Assembly (NCBI GenBank): GCA_016235245.1
Contig: JACRLO010000039.1
Coordinates: 1-42,884 of the forward strand
From: Nitrospirota bacterium
GTDB taxonomy: Bacteria > Nitrospirota > Thermodesulfovibrionia > Thermodesulfovibrionales > UBA6898
Direction: 5' to 3'
DNA: 42,884 nucleotides
Positions 22,140 to 31,898 of the stretch are shown piece by piece. Numbering within the stretch: position 1 is the stretch's first letter; the number at the start of each line of letters is the position of its first letter. The notes under the pieces were generated by a model. That model saw nothing but the letters and a program-made list of their open reading frames with translations, was not told the origin of the DNA and made no database searches. A program made the translations under genes and the position numbers.

Positions 22140-22214
22140 GGGGAAAATAGTATAACAGAAAATATCCTTTTTTATGATGGTTTAATTTCAGAAAAAAAGT
22201 TAATATTTCTTAAT

Positions 22215-22243
22215 TTGACTTTTGGCAATGAATTCATTAAATT
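22215..22243 (+). promoter_or_regulatory. Promoter of the tol-pal operon
   Basis: TTGACT 22215-22220, 17-base spacer, TAAATT 22238-22243, about 23 bases before the tolQ ATG. Confidence 0.55.
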
Positions 22244-22266
22244 CTTTAAAATGGTAAGGGGTGTAC

Positions 22267-22896
22267 ATGAATAATTCTGTCATACAGCTTATTCTCAATG
22301 CTGGCTATATTGTAAAAGCTGTTCTGCTGATCCTTATGTTATTTTCCGTAATCTCCTGGGCTATCATCTTCTTTAAACAGAAGTATTTCTTAAGGGCAAA
22401 CAGGGAGTCTGACCAGTTCCAGCGTATATACCGCTCTAACCGTGACCCCAAATCCCTTTTTCAGGCAACGAGAAGCCTTACGCTCAGTCCTATTGCAAAC
22501 GTTTTCAAGGCGGTTTATGCTGACGAAGCAAAAAAGGACAAAAATGAGATAAAGCGTCTTCTCAGGAGATACGAGACCCTCGAGTCGGTAAAGCTCGAAA
22601 AATATCTTAACTTTCTTGCAACAACAGGTTCAACCGCGCCGTTCATAGGGCTGTTCGGGACAGTTTGGGGAATCATGAATGCATTTCACGGCATCGGTTC
22701 CGCAGGCTCAGCATCCCTGGCGGTTGTTGCTCCGGGTATTGCCGAGGCGCTTATCGCAACGGCAGTTGGCCTTGCGGCCGCTATCCCTGCGGTTATTGCC
22801 TATAACTACTATCTCAGCATGTCCAGAAAAATGATATTGGAGATGGAGGACTTTTCAGAAGACCTCCTTGAACTTTTTTCAAAAGTCGCTGAATGA
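22267..22896 (+). CDS. tolQ: TolQ (ExbB/MotA-family proton-channel protein)
   Basis: Inner-membrane proton-channel subunit of the Tol-Pal system. It has three membrane segments: AGYIVKAVLLILMLFSVISW near the N-terminus and two in the C-terminal half (TGSTAPFIGLFGTVWGIMNA; PGIAEALIATAVGLAAAIPA). The family motif GTVWGIMNAFHGI and IAEALIATAVGL are clear. At 209 aa it is slightly short but complete. The ATG at 22267 has AAGGGG five bases upstream; a GTG two codons earlier would overlap that site. Its stop overlaps the tolR ATG. Confidence 0.95.
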   Translation: MNNSVIQLILNAGYIVKAVLLILMLFSVISWAIIFFKQKYFLRANRESDQFQRIYRSNRDPKSLFQATRSLTLSPIANVFKAVYADEAKKDKNEIKRLLRRYETLESVKLEKYLNFLATTGSTAPFIGLFGTVWGIMNAFHGIGSAGSASLAVVAPGIAEALIATAVGLAAAIPAVIAYNYYLSMSRKMILEMEDFSEDLLELFSKVAE

Positions 22897-23294
22897 AGAC
22901 GAACAGGAACAGAAACGTACTTTCTGAGATCAATGTGACGCCTTTTGTTGACGTCATGCTGGTGCTTCTCGTCATCTTTATGGTGACGGCTCCGCTAATG
23001 CAGCAGGGGGTTGATGTGAATTTGCCCAAGGCAAAAGGGAAGGAACTTCCGCCAGACGAAAGGATTTCTCTGGTCATAAAGCGGGATCGGACCGTATATA
23101 TGAATGACACTCCGGTTTCAGTCGCAGAGATGAAGCGGAAGCTCGAAGCGATAAGCAAGCTGAATCCAAATGTTTTTCTCAAGGCAGATAAGGATGTCCC
23201 CTATGGTCTGGTGGTTGAAGTAATGAGCGAGATCAAGGATGCCGGAATAGAGAAACTGGGAATGATAACAGAACCGAAAACTGAACTGAAATGA
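22893..23294 (+). CDS. tolR: TolR (ExbD/TolR family)
   Basis: Second subunit of the Tol proton channel, with a single N-terminal membrane helix and a periplasmic domain. It shows ...LSEINVTPFVDVMLVLLVIF with the essential membrane Asp (D18 region), MVTAPLMQQGVDVNLPKAKG and the periplasmic VFLKADKDVPYGLVVEVMSE. At 133 aa it is normal. ATGA overlaps join it to tolQ and to the next gene. Confidence 0.95.
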   Translation: MKTNRNRNVLSEINVTPFVDVMLVLLVIFMVTAPLMQQGVDVNLPKAKGKELPPDERISLVIKRDRTVYMNDTPVSVAEMKRKLEAISKLNPNVFLKADKDVPYGLVVEVMSEIKDAGIEKLGMITEPKTELK

Positions 23295-23977
23295 GGGGCC
23301 CGAGTCTGCAGGTAGCAACGCTAATCTCCACGGCGCTGCATCTCACTTTTTTTCTTGTAGCTGCGCTTATCCTCAGACATTCCCGAAATACCATCATGCC
23401 GTCTCCATATGAAGTAAATCTTGTCGGTCCGGCAAGTTCCACTCGGGGAGAAGCTCAAGAAGAAACCTCTAAGAAGAACGAGCAGGCTGCAAGGAGCTCG
23501 GAGCACGAAAAAGAGGCCGACAGGACGATCCAGGATAAGAAAGCTGACATAGAAAGAAAGGCCAACGCTCTGTCAGAGATCGAGGCGAAGAAGAAAATCG
23601 AGCGAATCGGGAAAATCAGGAGAATGATCACCGTAGGAAGTCAGACAGTATCTTCACCCAAAAAGCTTTCGCAGCGGGCGGGATCCGTTGTCGGATCAGG
23701 ACGCCCCGGCGGTGGAACCTATGAAGATCTGATTGCATCACGTATCGGGCAGGAGATCGTATTTCCGGAAACAGGTGAATCACAGCTTGCAACAATTGTG
23801 CTGGTGAAAATCCGGAAGGACGGAGAAATTATTATTCAGGGCATCGAAAAGAGATCAGGCAATGCGCTTTTTGACAGGGCTGCACTCAGAGCAATCGAAA
23901 AAGCAAATCCGGTGCCGCCCCCTCCTTCGGAGATGGAAGTAGGCTTGACATTGTATCCATATGGAACACGGAAATGA
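23291..23977 (+). CDS. tolA: TolA/TonB-like periplasm-spanning protein
   Basis: A membrane-anchored energy-transfer protein with an N-terminal helix (about residues 7-29), a charged Lys/Glu/Ala-rich helical stretch (about 50-115: EAQEETSKKNEQAARSSEHE ... DIERKANALSEIEAKKKIER) and a C-terminal TonB/TolA domain (LIASRIGQEIVFPETGESQL ... RSGNALFDRAALRAIEKANP, VPPPPSEMEV). It is shorter than E. coli TolA (228 against about 420 aa). Position between tolR and tolB with four-base overlaps on both sides supports the TolA role over TonB. Confidence 0.88.
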   Translation: MRGPSLQVATLISTALHLTFFLVAALILRHSRNTIMPSPYEVNLVGPASSTRGEAQEETSKKNEQAARSSEHEKEADRTIQDKKADIERKANALSEIEAKKKIERIGKIRRMITVGSQTVSSPKKLSQRAGSVVGSGRPGGGTYEDLIASRIGQEIVFPETGESQLATIVLVKIRKDGEIIIQGIEKRSGNALFDRAALRAIEKANPVPPPPSEMEVGLTLYPYGTRK

Positions 23978-25284
23978 ATACTACTTCTGGTAGGAACGAG
24001 ATTCTTTCCCGGTCCTGCTATTCCCTTTTGCCGGAAACCCTGTTATTTTTTATTTTGCTTGCCGCCTGCTGCTTACTCCTTCCTTCTTATTCAGAGGCAA
24101 AGATATATATTGATGTCCATGCCCCATCTGCAAAGAAGCTTCCCATAGCGATCTATGATCTGCAAGGAACGCAAGGCAGGGAGATCTCTGACATCATCAG
24201 GGACGATCTCACCGTTACCGGTCTTTTCAGCTGCATCGACAAGGCATCGTATATTGAGCCCATATCCCAGAGGTTCAATCAGCAGAACTGGAAACCTCTT
24301 GGGATAGAGGCTGTTGTGAAGGGTGCAATAACATCAGCTCAGACCCTTTCCGTCGATATCTCGGTCTATGATGTGTTTGAAGGCAAAGAGATCTTCAGCA
24401 AACAGTATCAAGCAGATAAGGCACTTATCCGACAGCTTGCACATAATATTTCGAATGATATCTACTATGCCTTTACCGGTCTGACAGGTATGTTCAGAAC
24501 AAAGATAGCCTTTGTCGCAGAAGACGATGGGGAAAAAGGCATTTATGTCATGGACTGGGATGGATACAGGGCAAAAAAACTCGGATTGAAAGGATCGCTG
24601 GTCCTCGCGCCGCACTGGTCAGCTGATGGAACGAGAATTATTTATTCTTCGGAGCGCGGCAGACAATGGGGTATCTATCTGTTAGATTTTGGAAAGATGA
24701 CCGAAAGAAAGATCTTTGCGTCAAAGGGCACCAATATGGCCGGCGACTTTCTCCCAAAGGGTGATGCAATAACCTTCTCTTCAACAAAAGACGGAACTCC
24801 TGATATTTATATGTTATCTCTTAAGGATGAGTCAGTGAAAAAGCTGACTTTTACGCAGGGTATTGAGGTTTCTCCTGCGGTGTCCCCTGACGGCAGCCTC
24901 ATTGCGTTTGTATCTGACCGCGGCGGGAGCCCGCAGATTTACCTGATGCGTGCTGATGGCAGCGATATCAGAAGAGTTACGTTTGAAGGTTCATATAATA
25001 CATCTCCTGGCTGGTCTCCAACAGGTGACAGGATCGTATTTTCCTGCCGGCGGGGAAAGAACCAGATCTGTATCGTGAAACCTGACGGATCAGCACTTCA
25101 GCAGCTGACAGAAAGCGGCAACAACGAGGACCCATCTTTTTCACCTGAGGGCAGGCACATAACGTTCTCTTCTGACAGGGATGGGACTAAGGGAATATAT
25201 ATCATGAGGGCAAATGGAGAGGTTCAGAAAAAGATCAGCCCTCAGGGGCTCCGTTCCAATGCCCCCAAATGGTCTCCAAACTAA
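23974..25284 (+). CDS. tolB: TolB periplasmic beta-propeller protein
   Basis: Periplasmic TolB: a signal segment (ETLLFFILLAACCLLLPSYS, cleaved after SEA), an N-terminal domain (IYDLQGTQGREISDIIRDDL) and a six-bladed WD40-like propeller with repeats such as SADGTRIIYSSERGRQWGIY, SPDGSLIAFVSDRGGSPQIY and SPTGDRIVFSCRRGKNQICI. It ends RSNAPKWSPN. At 436 aa it is typical. About 20 residues precede the hydrophobic core, so a later start is possible, though the ATG overlapping tolA's stop is the natural one. Confidence 0.95.
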   Translation: MNTTSGRNEILSRSCYSLLPETLLFFILLAACCLLLPSYSEAKIYIDVHAPSAKKLPIAIYDLQGTQGREISDIIRDDLTVTGLFSCIDKASYIEPISQRFNQQNWKPLGIEAVVKGAITSAQTLSVDISVYDVFEGKEIFSKQYQADKALIRQLAHNISNDIYYAFTGLTGMFRTKIAFVAEDDGEKGIYVMDWDGYRAKKLGLKGSLVLAPHWSADGTRIIYSSERGRQWGIYLLDFGKMTERKIFASKGTNMAGDFLPKGDAITFSSTKDGTPDIYMLSLKDESVKKLTFTQGIEVSPAVSPDGSLIAFVSDRGGSPQIYLMRADGSDIRRVTFEGSYNTSPGWSPTGDRIVFSCRRGKNQICIVKPDGSALQQLTESGNNEDPSFSPEGRHITFSSDRDGTKGIYIMRANGEVQKKISPQGLRSNAPKWSPN

Positions 25285-25309
25285 TAACGAGGATCTACGG
25301 AGGAAGCAG

Positions 25310-25885
25310 ATGAATTTAAGAAGTGTAATGGTTATGATTACCGTATCTATCGTCTTTGTATTCGGACTTTCTGCCTGCCAAAAGAGGGTAGTTACGCAGC
25401 CTGATTCAGGCCAGCAGGGACAGCAGAAAGATATGACGCAGCAGAAAGGCCAGGAAAAGATAACGGAGAAACAGCTTGACGGCAAGGTCGATTCTGTTGA
25501 TGCAAAGAGTAAGGGTGACCAGTATACGGAGAGCAGGGAAAATCTGTTTTCTGACCTCCTCTTTGATTACGACAAATATGATGTGAAGGATTCATACAAA
25601 CAGGCGCTTCAGGCAGTATCGGCGTGGATGGCAAAAAATACGACTGCCCGATTATCGATTGAGGGCCACTGCGACGAGCGCGGCACCAATGAATATAACC
25701 TTGCACTCGGGGACCGCAGAGCCAAGGCCGTAAAAGATTATCTGGTCAGTCTTGGCGTCGCATCGGGCAGGGTCGATGTGATCAGCTATGGCGAAGAGAA
25801 GCCTGCCTGCAAAGAACAGACCGAAGACTGCTGGGCGAAAAACAGGCGAGCTCATTTTACGGTTCTCATAAAGGCGGGCAAATAG
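25310..25885 (+). CDS. pal: Peptidoglycan-associated lipoprotein Pal
   Basis: Outer-membrane lipoprotein that binds peptidoglycan and TolB. The signal peptide MNLRSVMVMITVSIVFVFGL ends in the lipobox LSAC (Cys23). A Gln/Lys-rich linker leads to an OmpA-like domain: FDYDKYDVKDSYKQALQAVS, LSIEGHCDERGTNEYNLALG, DRRAKAVKDYLVSLG, NRRAHF. The ATG at 25310 is set by GGAGGAAG just before it; an upstream frame start overlaps tolB and gives no signal peptide. It is 191 aa. Confidence 0.96.
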   Translation: MNLRSVMVMITVSIVFVFGLSACQKRVVTQPDSGQQGQQKDMTQQKGQEKITEKQLDGKVDSVDAKSKGDQYTESRENLFSDLLFDYDKYDVKDSYKQALQAVSAWMAKNTTARLSIEGHCDERGTNEYNLALGDRRAKAVKDYLVSLGVASGRVDVISYGEEKPACKEQTEDCWAKNRRAHFTVLIKAGK

Positions 25886-25887
25886 CC

Positions 25888-26778
25888 GTGAAAAACGCAT
25901 CTGTTTTTTTTATGCTTTTTTTTCTATCTGCCTGTGTCTCTGGCAATGACTTTGACCGGGTAAGAAGCGATCTCCATGAACTGCAGCGTAGCACCTATGA
26001 GACACGTAAGGAGATAGACTCTCTGAAGGAAAAGACGACAGGTGTTGTCAGGGAAGATTCTTTCACTGCGATGAAGGAAAGCCAGGCGGACCTCTTTTCC
26101 AAGGTGAATGCGACGTCAAGCGGGCTTCAGGAACTGAGAGGCCGGTTGGACGAAAGCAGATATTTTACGGAGAAATCCCTGAAGGAATTCACCTCTGAAA
26201 AGGACCTTCTTAAGGCACAGATTGCCGGACTGGAGACGCAGATAAAGACGGTAAAAGAAAAGCTCTCTGCCCTTGAAAACCAGGGCAGGCTGAAAGAACC
26301 TGCCGTAGACGCTGCCGAACCATCGCTGAAATCGAACAATACCGTGAAAACCGAAATCGAGACTCCAGCCGAACCCATTGCTGACACGAAGGCAAAGGCG
26401 TATGACGCTGCTTACCTGCTTTTTAAGGAGAAGAAGTACAAAGAGTCAAGGGAGAGGTTCGAGGTCTTTATGAGGGAGTATCCGAAGACTGACCTTACGG
26501 ACAACGCACAGTTCTGGATCGCCGAATCATATTACAATGAGAAGGACTTTGAAAGCGCAATTCTTTCTTATGAAACATTGCTCAAGAAATACCCTGACAG
26601 CGACAAAATCAGCGGCGGCCTGCTCAAGCAGGGATATGCATTTGCTGAAATTGGTGATGCCAAGACAGGCAAGATCATCCTTAATAAGCTTATCGAAAAA
26701 TATCCTGGCACAAAGGACGCTGATGCGGCAAAAAAGAAGATTGCAGAACTGAACAAGAAGCCACAAAAAAAGAAATGA
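25888..26778 (+). CDS. cpoB: CpoB/YbgF-type TPR lipoprotein, last gene of the tol-pal operon
   Basis: Coordinates Tol function with cell-wall synthesis in known systems. It starts with GTG two bases after pal. The signal MKNASVFFMLFFLSACVSGN contains a lipobox (LSAC, Cys16), so this version is lipidated, unlike E. coli CpoB. A long coiled coil (about 20-135) is followed by a C-terminal TPR domain with repeats AYDAAYLLFKEKKYKESRER, NAQFWIAESYYNEKDFESAI and GLLKQGYAFAEIGDAKTGKI. At 296 aa it is normal. Confidence 0.92.
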   Translation: MKNASVFFMLFFLSACVSGNDFDRVRSDLHELQRSTYETRKEIDSLKEKTTGVVREDSFTAMKESQADLFSKVNATSSGLQELRGRLDESRYFTEKSLKEFTSEKDLLKAQIAGLETQIKTVKEKLSALENQGRLKEPAVDAAEPSLKSNNTVKTEIETPAEPIADTKAKAYDAAYLLFKEKKYKESRERFEVFMREYPKTDLTDNAQFWIAESYYNEKDFESAILSYETLLKKYPDSDKISGGLLKQGYAFAEIGDAKTGKIILNKLIEKYPGTKDADAAKKKIAELNKKPQKKK

Positions 26779-26814
26779 TTTCATCAGCCGCCCGTTTTCC
26801 CTGGGCATTGACTA

Positions 26815-27510
26815 ATGGAATTAGGCCTGATTGAAACGCTGCAGATAAAGAAACAGGAACTGCGGGAACTTCTCAGCAGGGAAGCAACTTCACATGGTGA
26901 GCTCTCCTGGCTTTTTCTGCCGGAAAATCTCCAGAACAAAGTTGCTCTTGTTGCTCATATAGACACGGTGCATGACGATGAGCATGCCCGTGAGGTCATT
27001 ATCAATGAATCAGCCAGGACCCTTTGGAGCCCTCAAGGCCTCGGCGCTGACGACCGGGCCGGAGTCTGGACGGCGCTGACGCTGTTCAACTCAACGCCGG
27101 AGCCCTTAAGGCCGATTATTCTCTTTACAGACCTTGAGGAATGCGGGGGGCATGGGGCAAAAGAGGCGGTTCACCTCTTTGCAGACAAACTCTCAATGGC
27201 AACTTTTCTTGTTGAACTTGACAGGAGAGGCGATCGTGAATGTGTCTTTTACAATGCAGAACCGCCCGAGTTTGTTGATTATGTTGAAACGTTTGGATTT
27301 TCTAGGAATAAAGGAACATTTTCTGACATCAGCATTATCTGCTCCGCAGTGAACCGATGTGGCGTGAATCTGAGTATTGGATATCACCATGCCCATACAA
27401 AAAAAGAATATCTCAATCTTATGCATATGAACAATACCCGTGAAGCTTTGTCCAGACTGCTGAAAGACAATTACGAAAAGAAAAAAATCTGGTTTATAGA
27501 TGCAGATTGA
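26815..27510 (+). CDS. M28/M20-like zinc metallopeptidase-fold protein
   Basis: A 231-residue single-domain protein with metallopeptidase metal-site motifs: VALVAHIDTVHD (first His and Asp), LGADDRAGVWTAL (bridging Asp), FTDLEECGGHGAKEA (catalytic Glu pair) and a late His (GYHHAHTKKEYL). This is the M20/M28/M42 fold without the dimerisation domain, so it probably cleaves small peptides or amides. The true substrate is unknown. It is 36 bases after cpoB on the same strand and lacks an obvious ribosome site. Confidence 0.75.
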   Translation: MELGLIETLQIKKQELRELLSREATSHGELSWLFLPENLQNKVALVAHIDTVHDDEHAREVIINESARTLWSPQGLGADDRAGVWTALTLFNSTPEPLRPIILFTDLEECGGHGAKEAVHLFADKLSMATFLVELDRRGDRECVFYNAEPPEFVDYVETFGFSRNKGTFSDISIICSAVNRCGVNLSIGYHHAHTKKEYLNLMHMNNTREALSRLLKDNYEKKKIWFIDAD

Positions 27511-27542
27511 TCACTTGATCCTTGCGGACAACAGGACTGTTT

Positions 27543-29012
27543 TTAATCCTTTGTGCTATCTAGTCCTTTTCTTGCCTTTTCATTCTTCGGGTCTATTTTC
27601 AGGGCCTTCTGAAAGGCCGCATGTGCCCGCTTTTTGATCCCAGCCTTCATATAGACAAGTCCAAGATGGGAGTGGAGTTCAGCATTGAACGGATCAAGCT
27701 TCAGGGCGGTGAGCAGAGCCTCCTCAGCCTCCTTGACACGTCCCGGGACTTTTGAACAGGCAAGGGAGAGGTAGCTCCAGTAGTTGACGTTCTTCGGCTC
27801 CATCTTTGTTGCCCATTTAAACTTATCTATTGCACCCCAAAAGTCACCTTTCTTGAAGTCAGCCACTCCTTCTTTGAACTGTTCAGCCGCACGCATACCA
27901 GTATCAAGAACACCCTCCTCCTGTTTTGGTCCTAGTAGTGACGCCAAATACTCGTTGCGGCTCCGGTCATCCTTAAGGACATTATATGCCTTGGTGATGG
28001 CATCAAAGATGGTAGTCAGTTTAATCTTGACGGACGGGTCCGTTGAACTAAAATACCGGTCAGGATGAAACTCTTTTGCAAGACGGTAATAATTTCTCTT
28101 AATCGTCTCACTATCAGCCTTTCCTTCGATTTCAAGGAGTTCAGTCATGGTTAAACTGCCCAGCTGCGAATAGATTTCGTCAACTTTTCTGAGCAGTATC
28201 TCATCTTCTTCAGAAAGCGGGGTGAGAATATCATTCAGCGTGACTTTGTCTTCGACCTTGTTCTCGTCTTCCAGTCCGGAAGATTCTACATCTGCCGATA
28301 ACTGGTCTTCAACCATTCCGATAGACCAGAGCACATAGAGCACCTTCAAGGCCTCAAAAGATCCCATCCAGGAACTGTCAATGATTTCCTTTATCGTCCT
28401 CTTGCCATCAACTAATGAGAGAATCTTTTTGTCCTGCTGTGACAGCTCAATTTCCTGAAAAAGGCTCAGTGGATCTTCGCCCAGTTTCAGTACTGAGTCA
28501 GTGTGCGGCATTTCGTTTCTGATCCTTGTCCAGTTTACGATTTTGTTCACGCCGGTATAGATCAGGTTGCCGATACTCATCCTCAAAGTGATCACCTCCT
28601 GCGTAGGAAGCTCTCCTTCGTGGAACTCGTAATCACCCTCCTCTACAATGAACATGCTGTGAATGATCTCATGTACCTGGTATTTGACTCCCCAGAAGAG
28701 GTCTTTTGGCGTCAGATATCCAAGTTCAACAAGAATTGCGCCTTGCCGCTTGTTCCTGGTAGACTTCAGAATCTCGACTGACTTGTCATACTGCTCAACC
28801 GTAATCTTTCCTGCCTTCAGAAGCATCTCGCCCAACCGGTCATCCTCATAGGTTGACGATGCAAAAATGACATCTCCCTCGCTCAAGTATATTTTTTTTG
28901 TAAATGAAGCCGTGGCGAGGGAAAGTGTGCCAGTTCGCCGGTTCCTGTTCAGCTGCACCAGGATCTTTACAAGACTTGTGTCCCTGATATTACCTTTGGG
29001 TAGTTTTTCCAT
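27543..29012 (-). CDS. DUF4388-J-domain-TPR protein
   Basis: A 489-residue protein. The N-terminus (about 1-110) is a DUF4388/PATAN domain (LVKILVQLNRNRRTGTLSLA, KIYLSEGDVIFASSTYEDDR), found in bacterial signalling and motility proteins. A middle helical region is followed by a J-domain (about 300-360) with the HPD motif intact (RLAKEFHPDRYF), then TPR repeats (about 385-485; FKKGDFWGAIDKFKWATKME, EAEEALLTALKLDPFNAELH, AHAAFQKALKIDPKNEKARK). It likely works as a DnaK-recruiting scaffold (inference). AGGAGAG precedes the ATG. It overlaps the upstream small membrane protein gene by 23 bases. Confidence 0.85.
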   Translation of the reverse strand: MEKLPKGNIRDTSLVKILVQLNRNRRTGTLSLATASFTKKIYLSEGDVIFASSTYEDDRLGEMLLKAGKITVEQYDKSVEILKSTRNKRQGAILVELGYLTPKDLFWGVKYQVHEIIHSMFIVEEGDYEFHEGELPTQEVITLRMSIGNLIYTGVNKIVNWTRIRNEMPHTDSVLKLGEDPLSLFQEIELSQQDKKILSLVDGKRTIKEIIDSSWMGSFEALKVLYVLWSIGMVEDQLSADVESSGLEDENKVEDKVTLNDILTPLSEEDEILLRKVDEIYSQLGSLTMTELLEIEGKADSETIKRNYYRLAKEFHPDRYFSSTDPSVKIKLTTIFDAITKAYNVLKDDRSRNEYLASLLGPKQEEGVLDTGMRAAEQFKEGVADFKKGDFWGAIDKFKWATKMEPKNVNYWSYLSLACSKVPGRVKEAEEALLTALKLDPFNAELHSHLGLVYMKAGIKKRAHAAFQKALKIDPKNEKARKGLDSTKD

Positions 29013-29247
29013 TTTCTATCTCTCCTGCCTGTTTCCTTGCTGAAGATATCTCTTCACTCAGGGTTTCCCGTTCGCTCTTAAGGAGCTGAAGCTGCACTGA
29101 AATATCCCTGAGATCTTCGGTCTGTTTTTTAATTGTAGCCCTCAACATAAAGATATAGTACCCCTCAAAGCATAAAGCTGCGAGCAAGGCAGCAACGATA
29201 AGATAGCGCACTGCAGTAACAACAGGCTTTCCCTGGACAACTTCCAT
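28990..29247 (-). CDS. Small membrane protein with coiled coil
   Basis: An 85-residue protein: a single membrane helix (VVTAVRYLIVAALLAALCFE, continuing GYYIFMLRA) then a heptad-like coiled coil (IKKQTEDLRDISVQLQLLKS, ERETLSEEISSARKQ). Topology is like FtsB/FtsL-type bitopic proteins, but no family mark is seen. AGGTGA lies before the ATG. It lies between the AMMECR1 gene (six-base gap) and the DUF4388-DnaJ gene (overlap), so it is surely co-expressed with both. Confidence 0.75.
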   Translation of the reverse strand: MEVVQGKPVVTAVRYLIVAALLAALCFEGYYIFMLRATIKKQTEDLRDISVQLQLLKSERETLSEEISSARKQAGEIENGKTTQR

Positions 29248-29253
29248 GCAACG

Positions 29254-29763
29254 TCACCTATATCGTGTTACGGTAAACCGGAAAATCTCCAGATTTTCAT
29301 CTGTCCAGATCCCTGCCTTCATCTTTGTTATTCTCAGTTGTTCCTCAACGGTATCAACACCCTCGAGATCGGGAAGGAGCAGTCCCCGTTTGCCTCCCTG
29401 AACGACGATAATGCCGTATTCTTTCGGGTCAAGATCCTGTACGCTCCTTATCTTTTGCGGGGGAGAAAGAACATCTACGGAATATTCGATCTCTGTGAGT
29501 TCATCCTCCTGCACTGCCTGAAATCGTGGATCCTGAGTTGCAGCCGCAATAGCGTTTCTGATAACCTCCTGAGCAACAGTATCTGTGATTGGTTCAAACG
29601 TACCTATGCAGCCTCTGAGATTCCCCATTTTCTTGAGGCTTACGAAGACGCCTGCACGGGCCGCCAACTCAGGAGAAAGGTCTTTGGGCGGCGATACTGC
29701 CTTTCCGGTCCTCACATATCCCTCAATGGTCTGCCTGGCGAGTTCTACGATTCTATGCATCAT
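29254..29763 (-). CDS. AMMECR1-domain protein (AmmeMemoRadiSam system protein A-like)
   Basis: A 169-residue single AMMECR1 domain with the invariant LRGCIGT motif ([15 protein letters not shown]) and [40 protein letters not shown]. In many bacteria this domain is part of a set with a MEMO protein and a radical SAM enzyme whose reaction is not known. Those partners are not in this window. ATGA overlap with the upstream polyprenyl synthase gene shows co-translation. Confidence 0.92.
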   Translation of the reverse strand: MMHRIVELARQTIEGYVRTGKAVSPPKDLSPELAARAGVFVSLKKMGNLRGCIGTFEPITDTVAQEVIRNAIAAATQDPRFQAVQEDELTEIEYSVDVLSPPQKIRSVQDLDPKEYGIIVVQGGKRGLLLPDLEGVDTVEEQLRITKMKAGIWTDENLEIFRFTVTRYR

Positions 29764-30761
29764 TTCTCCCGGTGCAATGAATAGTCAGCAATAGCGAGAA
29801 GTGACTCTTTTGCCCTGCAGTCAGAAAAGAGAGAGAGCTCCTTTCGGGCCTCATCGACAAGAGTTTGGGCCTTGCTCAGGGATGCCTCAATGGACCGGTA
29901 CTGTTTCAGCAGGCTGGTGATTTTTTCAAGGCCTGCGGCAGAAAAGTCCTTGATGATTTTTTTTATTTCAACCTTGTCCTTCTCTTCTGCAGCGGAAAGA
30001 AGCAGAAGCAGGGGAAGCGTTATCTTTCCTTCCTCAAGGTCTTTGCAGAGTTTTTTCCCCAGATCTTTCTCCTCAGCCATATAGTCAAGTATGTCATCTG
30101 CCATCTGGAATACCATGCCGATCTTCATGCCAAAGTTCGCAAGAGCGAGTTCTTTTTCCTCAGAAAGACCGCCAAGAATTGCACCGACCCTGCAGGCCGC
30201 AGAAATGAGTGCTCCTGTCTTTGCGGAAATAATGTCGAGGTATTCCGTCTCAGTTATATCAGGGTCTCCCACTCTGTTAAGCTGAAGCAGTTCTCCTTCG
30301 GTCATTCGTGTGGTTGCTCCGGAAAGTGCCTCCATGATCTTCTGGTTTTTCTGCATGACAGCGGCCCGAAGCGCGTTAGAATAGAGAAAGTCGCCAACCA
30401 GCACCACGATCTGGTTTCCCCAGAGAGCGTTTGCTGATGGCTTACCGCGTCTTACTTCTGCCGTATCGACCACGTCATCGTGAAGAAGGGATGCCGTATG
30501 GATAGATTCAATAATGCTTGCGATCTCAATACAGGCAAAGCCGTCATAGCCCGCAAGGTCAGCGCTTATGAGATGAAAAAGAGGCCGCAGCCGCTTGCCA
30601 CCGCTTGAAATAATATAATCGCCGATCAGGGGAATAAAGGGCACCTTATTCCTGAAAAGTTCTTTTATCTGGTGTTCGACAAGACGAAGTCTTTCCTCAT
30701 AGGAATCAAACACTTCCTGCAGATCCATCTTCTGGTGATAGGGCATATCTTTTGGTGTCAA
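29760..30761 (-). CDS. Polyprenyl diphosphate synthase (octaprenyl/heptaprenyl type)
   Basis: Trans-prenyl chain elongation for the quinone side chain. Both aspartate-rich motifs are present: [18 protein letters not shown] (first) and [20 protein letters not shown] (second), with [16 protein letters not shown] and LLHDD upstream. At 333 aa it is typical of IspB/HepT/SdsA. Chain length cannot be read reliably. The start is TTG with AAAGGA eight bases upstream; ATG at 30746 is the alternative. It follows mtnA by 18 bases. Confidence 0.92.
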   Translation of the reverse strand: MTPKDMPYHQKMDLQEVFDSYEERLRLVEHQIKELFRNKVPFIPLIGDYIISSGGKRLRPLFHLISADLAGYDGFACIEIASIIESIHTASLLHDDVVDTAEVRRGKPSANALWGNQIVVLVGDFLYSNALRAAVMQKNQKIMEALSGATTRMTEGELLQLNRVGDPDITETEYLDIISAKTGALISAACRVGAILGGLSEEKELALANFGMKIGMVFQMADDILDYMAEEKDLGKKLCKDLEEGKITLPLLLLLSAAEEKDKVEIKKIIKDFSAAGLEKITSLLKQYRSIEASLSKAQTLVDEARKELSLFSDCRAKESLLAIADYSLHREK

Positions 30762-30779
30762 GTCAGATATCCTTTGGCT

Positions 30780-31844
30780 TCAGGCCCTGATCCTGATCTT
30801 ATCAAGGTCAGCGTCAGCCCTTGAAAGCTTTTTCAGATCATCAGGTTTGAATGCACCCTTCTCGGTTATGATTGCAGTTACATACTTTGCAGGGGTCACA
30901 TCAAAAGCAATGTTTCTCACGTTTACGCCCTCAGGGGCAATCCTGCAGGTGCCGAAAATATGTGTTACCTCTTCGGCTGCCCGTTCTTCAATGGGGATAA
31001 GATCACCCGTGGGTATTGAGAAGTCAATACTGCTCATCGGGGCAGCGACATAGAAGGGGATGCCATGCTCTTTGCAAAGCACTGCAACCGTGTAGGTGCC
31101 TATCTTATTTGCAACATCCCCGTTACTGACGGTCCTGTCTGTGCCCACGATCGCAAGGTTAATTTCGCCTTTCTGCATTAACGCACCGGCTGTATTGTCT
31201 GTTATCAGTGTGACCGGGATCCCTGCCTGCATAAGTTCCCATGACGTGAGCCGCGCTCCCTGCAATACAGGCCGAGTCTCATCGGCAATGACCTGAAAGT
31301 TCTTGCCCTGCTCTTTTGCGATCAGCATCGGAGCAGTTGCTGTGCCGTAGCCTCCGGTTGCAAGGGAGCCGGCATTGCAGTGGGTCAGAACCGTATCGCC
31401 GTCATGAATAAACTGTGCGCCCCATCTGCCTATTGTCATATTTATTTTAATGTCTTCAGCAAGGATCTTCTGAGCTTCATCTATGAGCAGTGCCTTGAGC
31501 CTCTCAACCGGCTCATCCTTTATCGCAGCGAGAAATTTTCTGATCCTCTCGACCGCCCACTGTATATTGACTGCTGTGGGGCGGGTTGCCATGAGTGTTT
31601 CGAACACAGGCTGCAAGCCTTTCAGAAAGCCCTCATAATCCCGCGCTGCAATCTCCTGCGCAGCGAGTGCGATTCCCATTGCCGTTGCAATGCCGATAGC
31701 AGGAGCGCCGCGTATCCAGAGCTTCTTGATGCCCTCTGCCACCATCAGGTAGTCTTTGCATTCAATATAGGCAACGTCGATCGGCAGCCTGCTCTGATCG
31801 AGCATTATTACTTTATTGTCTTTCCATTCTATTGTCTTTACCAT
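30780..31844 (-). CDS. mtnA: S-methyl-5-thioribose-1-phosphate isomerase
   Basis: Methionine-salvage isomerase related to eIF2B. It shows [18 protein letters not shown], the catalytic-Cys segment [40 protein letters not shown] with the Asp partner near [20 protein letters not shown], and [20 protein letters not shown]. The ATG at 31844 has GGAG five bases upstream and gives the normal [17 protein letters not shown] start; a frame start ten codons earlier adds foreign residues. It is 354 aa. Other salvage genes are not adjacent. Confidence 0.95.
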   Translation of the reverse strand: MVKTIEWKDNKVIMLDQSRLPIDVAYIECKDYLMVAEGIKKLWIRGAPAIGIATAMGIALAAQEIAARDYEGFLKGLQPVFETLMATRPTAVNIQWAVERIRKFLAAIKDEPVERLKALLIDEAQKILAEDIKINMTIGRWGAQFIHDGDTVLTHCNAGSLATGGYGTATAPMLIAKEQGKNFQVIADETRPVLQGARLTSWELMQAGIPVTLITDNTAGALMQKGEINLAIVGTDRTVSNGDVANKIGTYTVAVLCKEHGIPFYVAAPMSSIDFSIPTGDLIPIEERAAEEVTHIFGTCRIAPEGVNVRNIAFDVTPAKYVTAIITEKGAFKPDDLKKLSRADADLDKIRIRA

Positions 31845-31898
31845 TGTATCTCCAGGCGGACGTATTATAACCAAAAAAGCCCTCAGATGCCGAGTTTG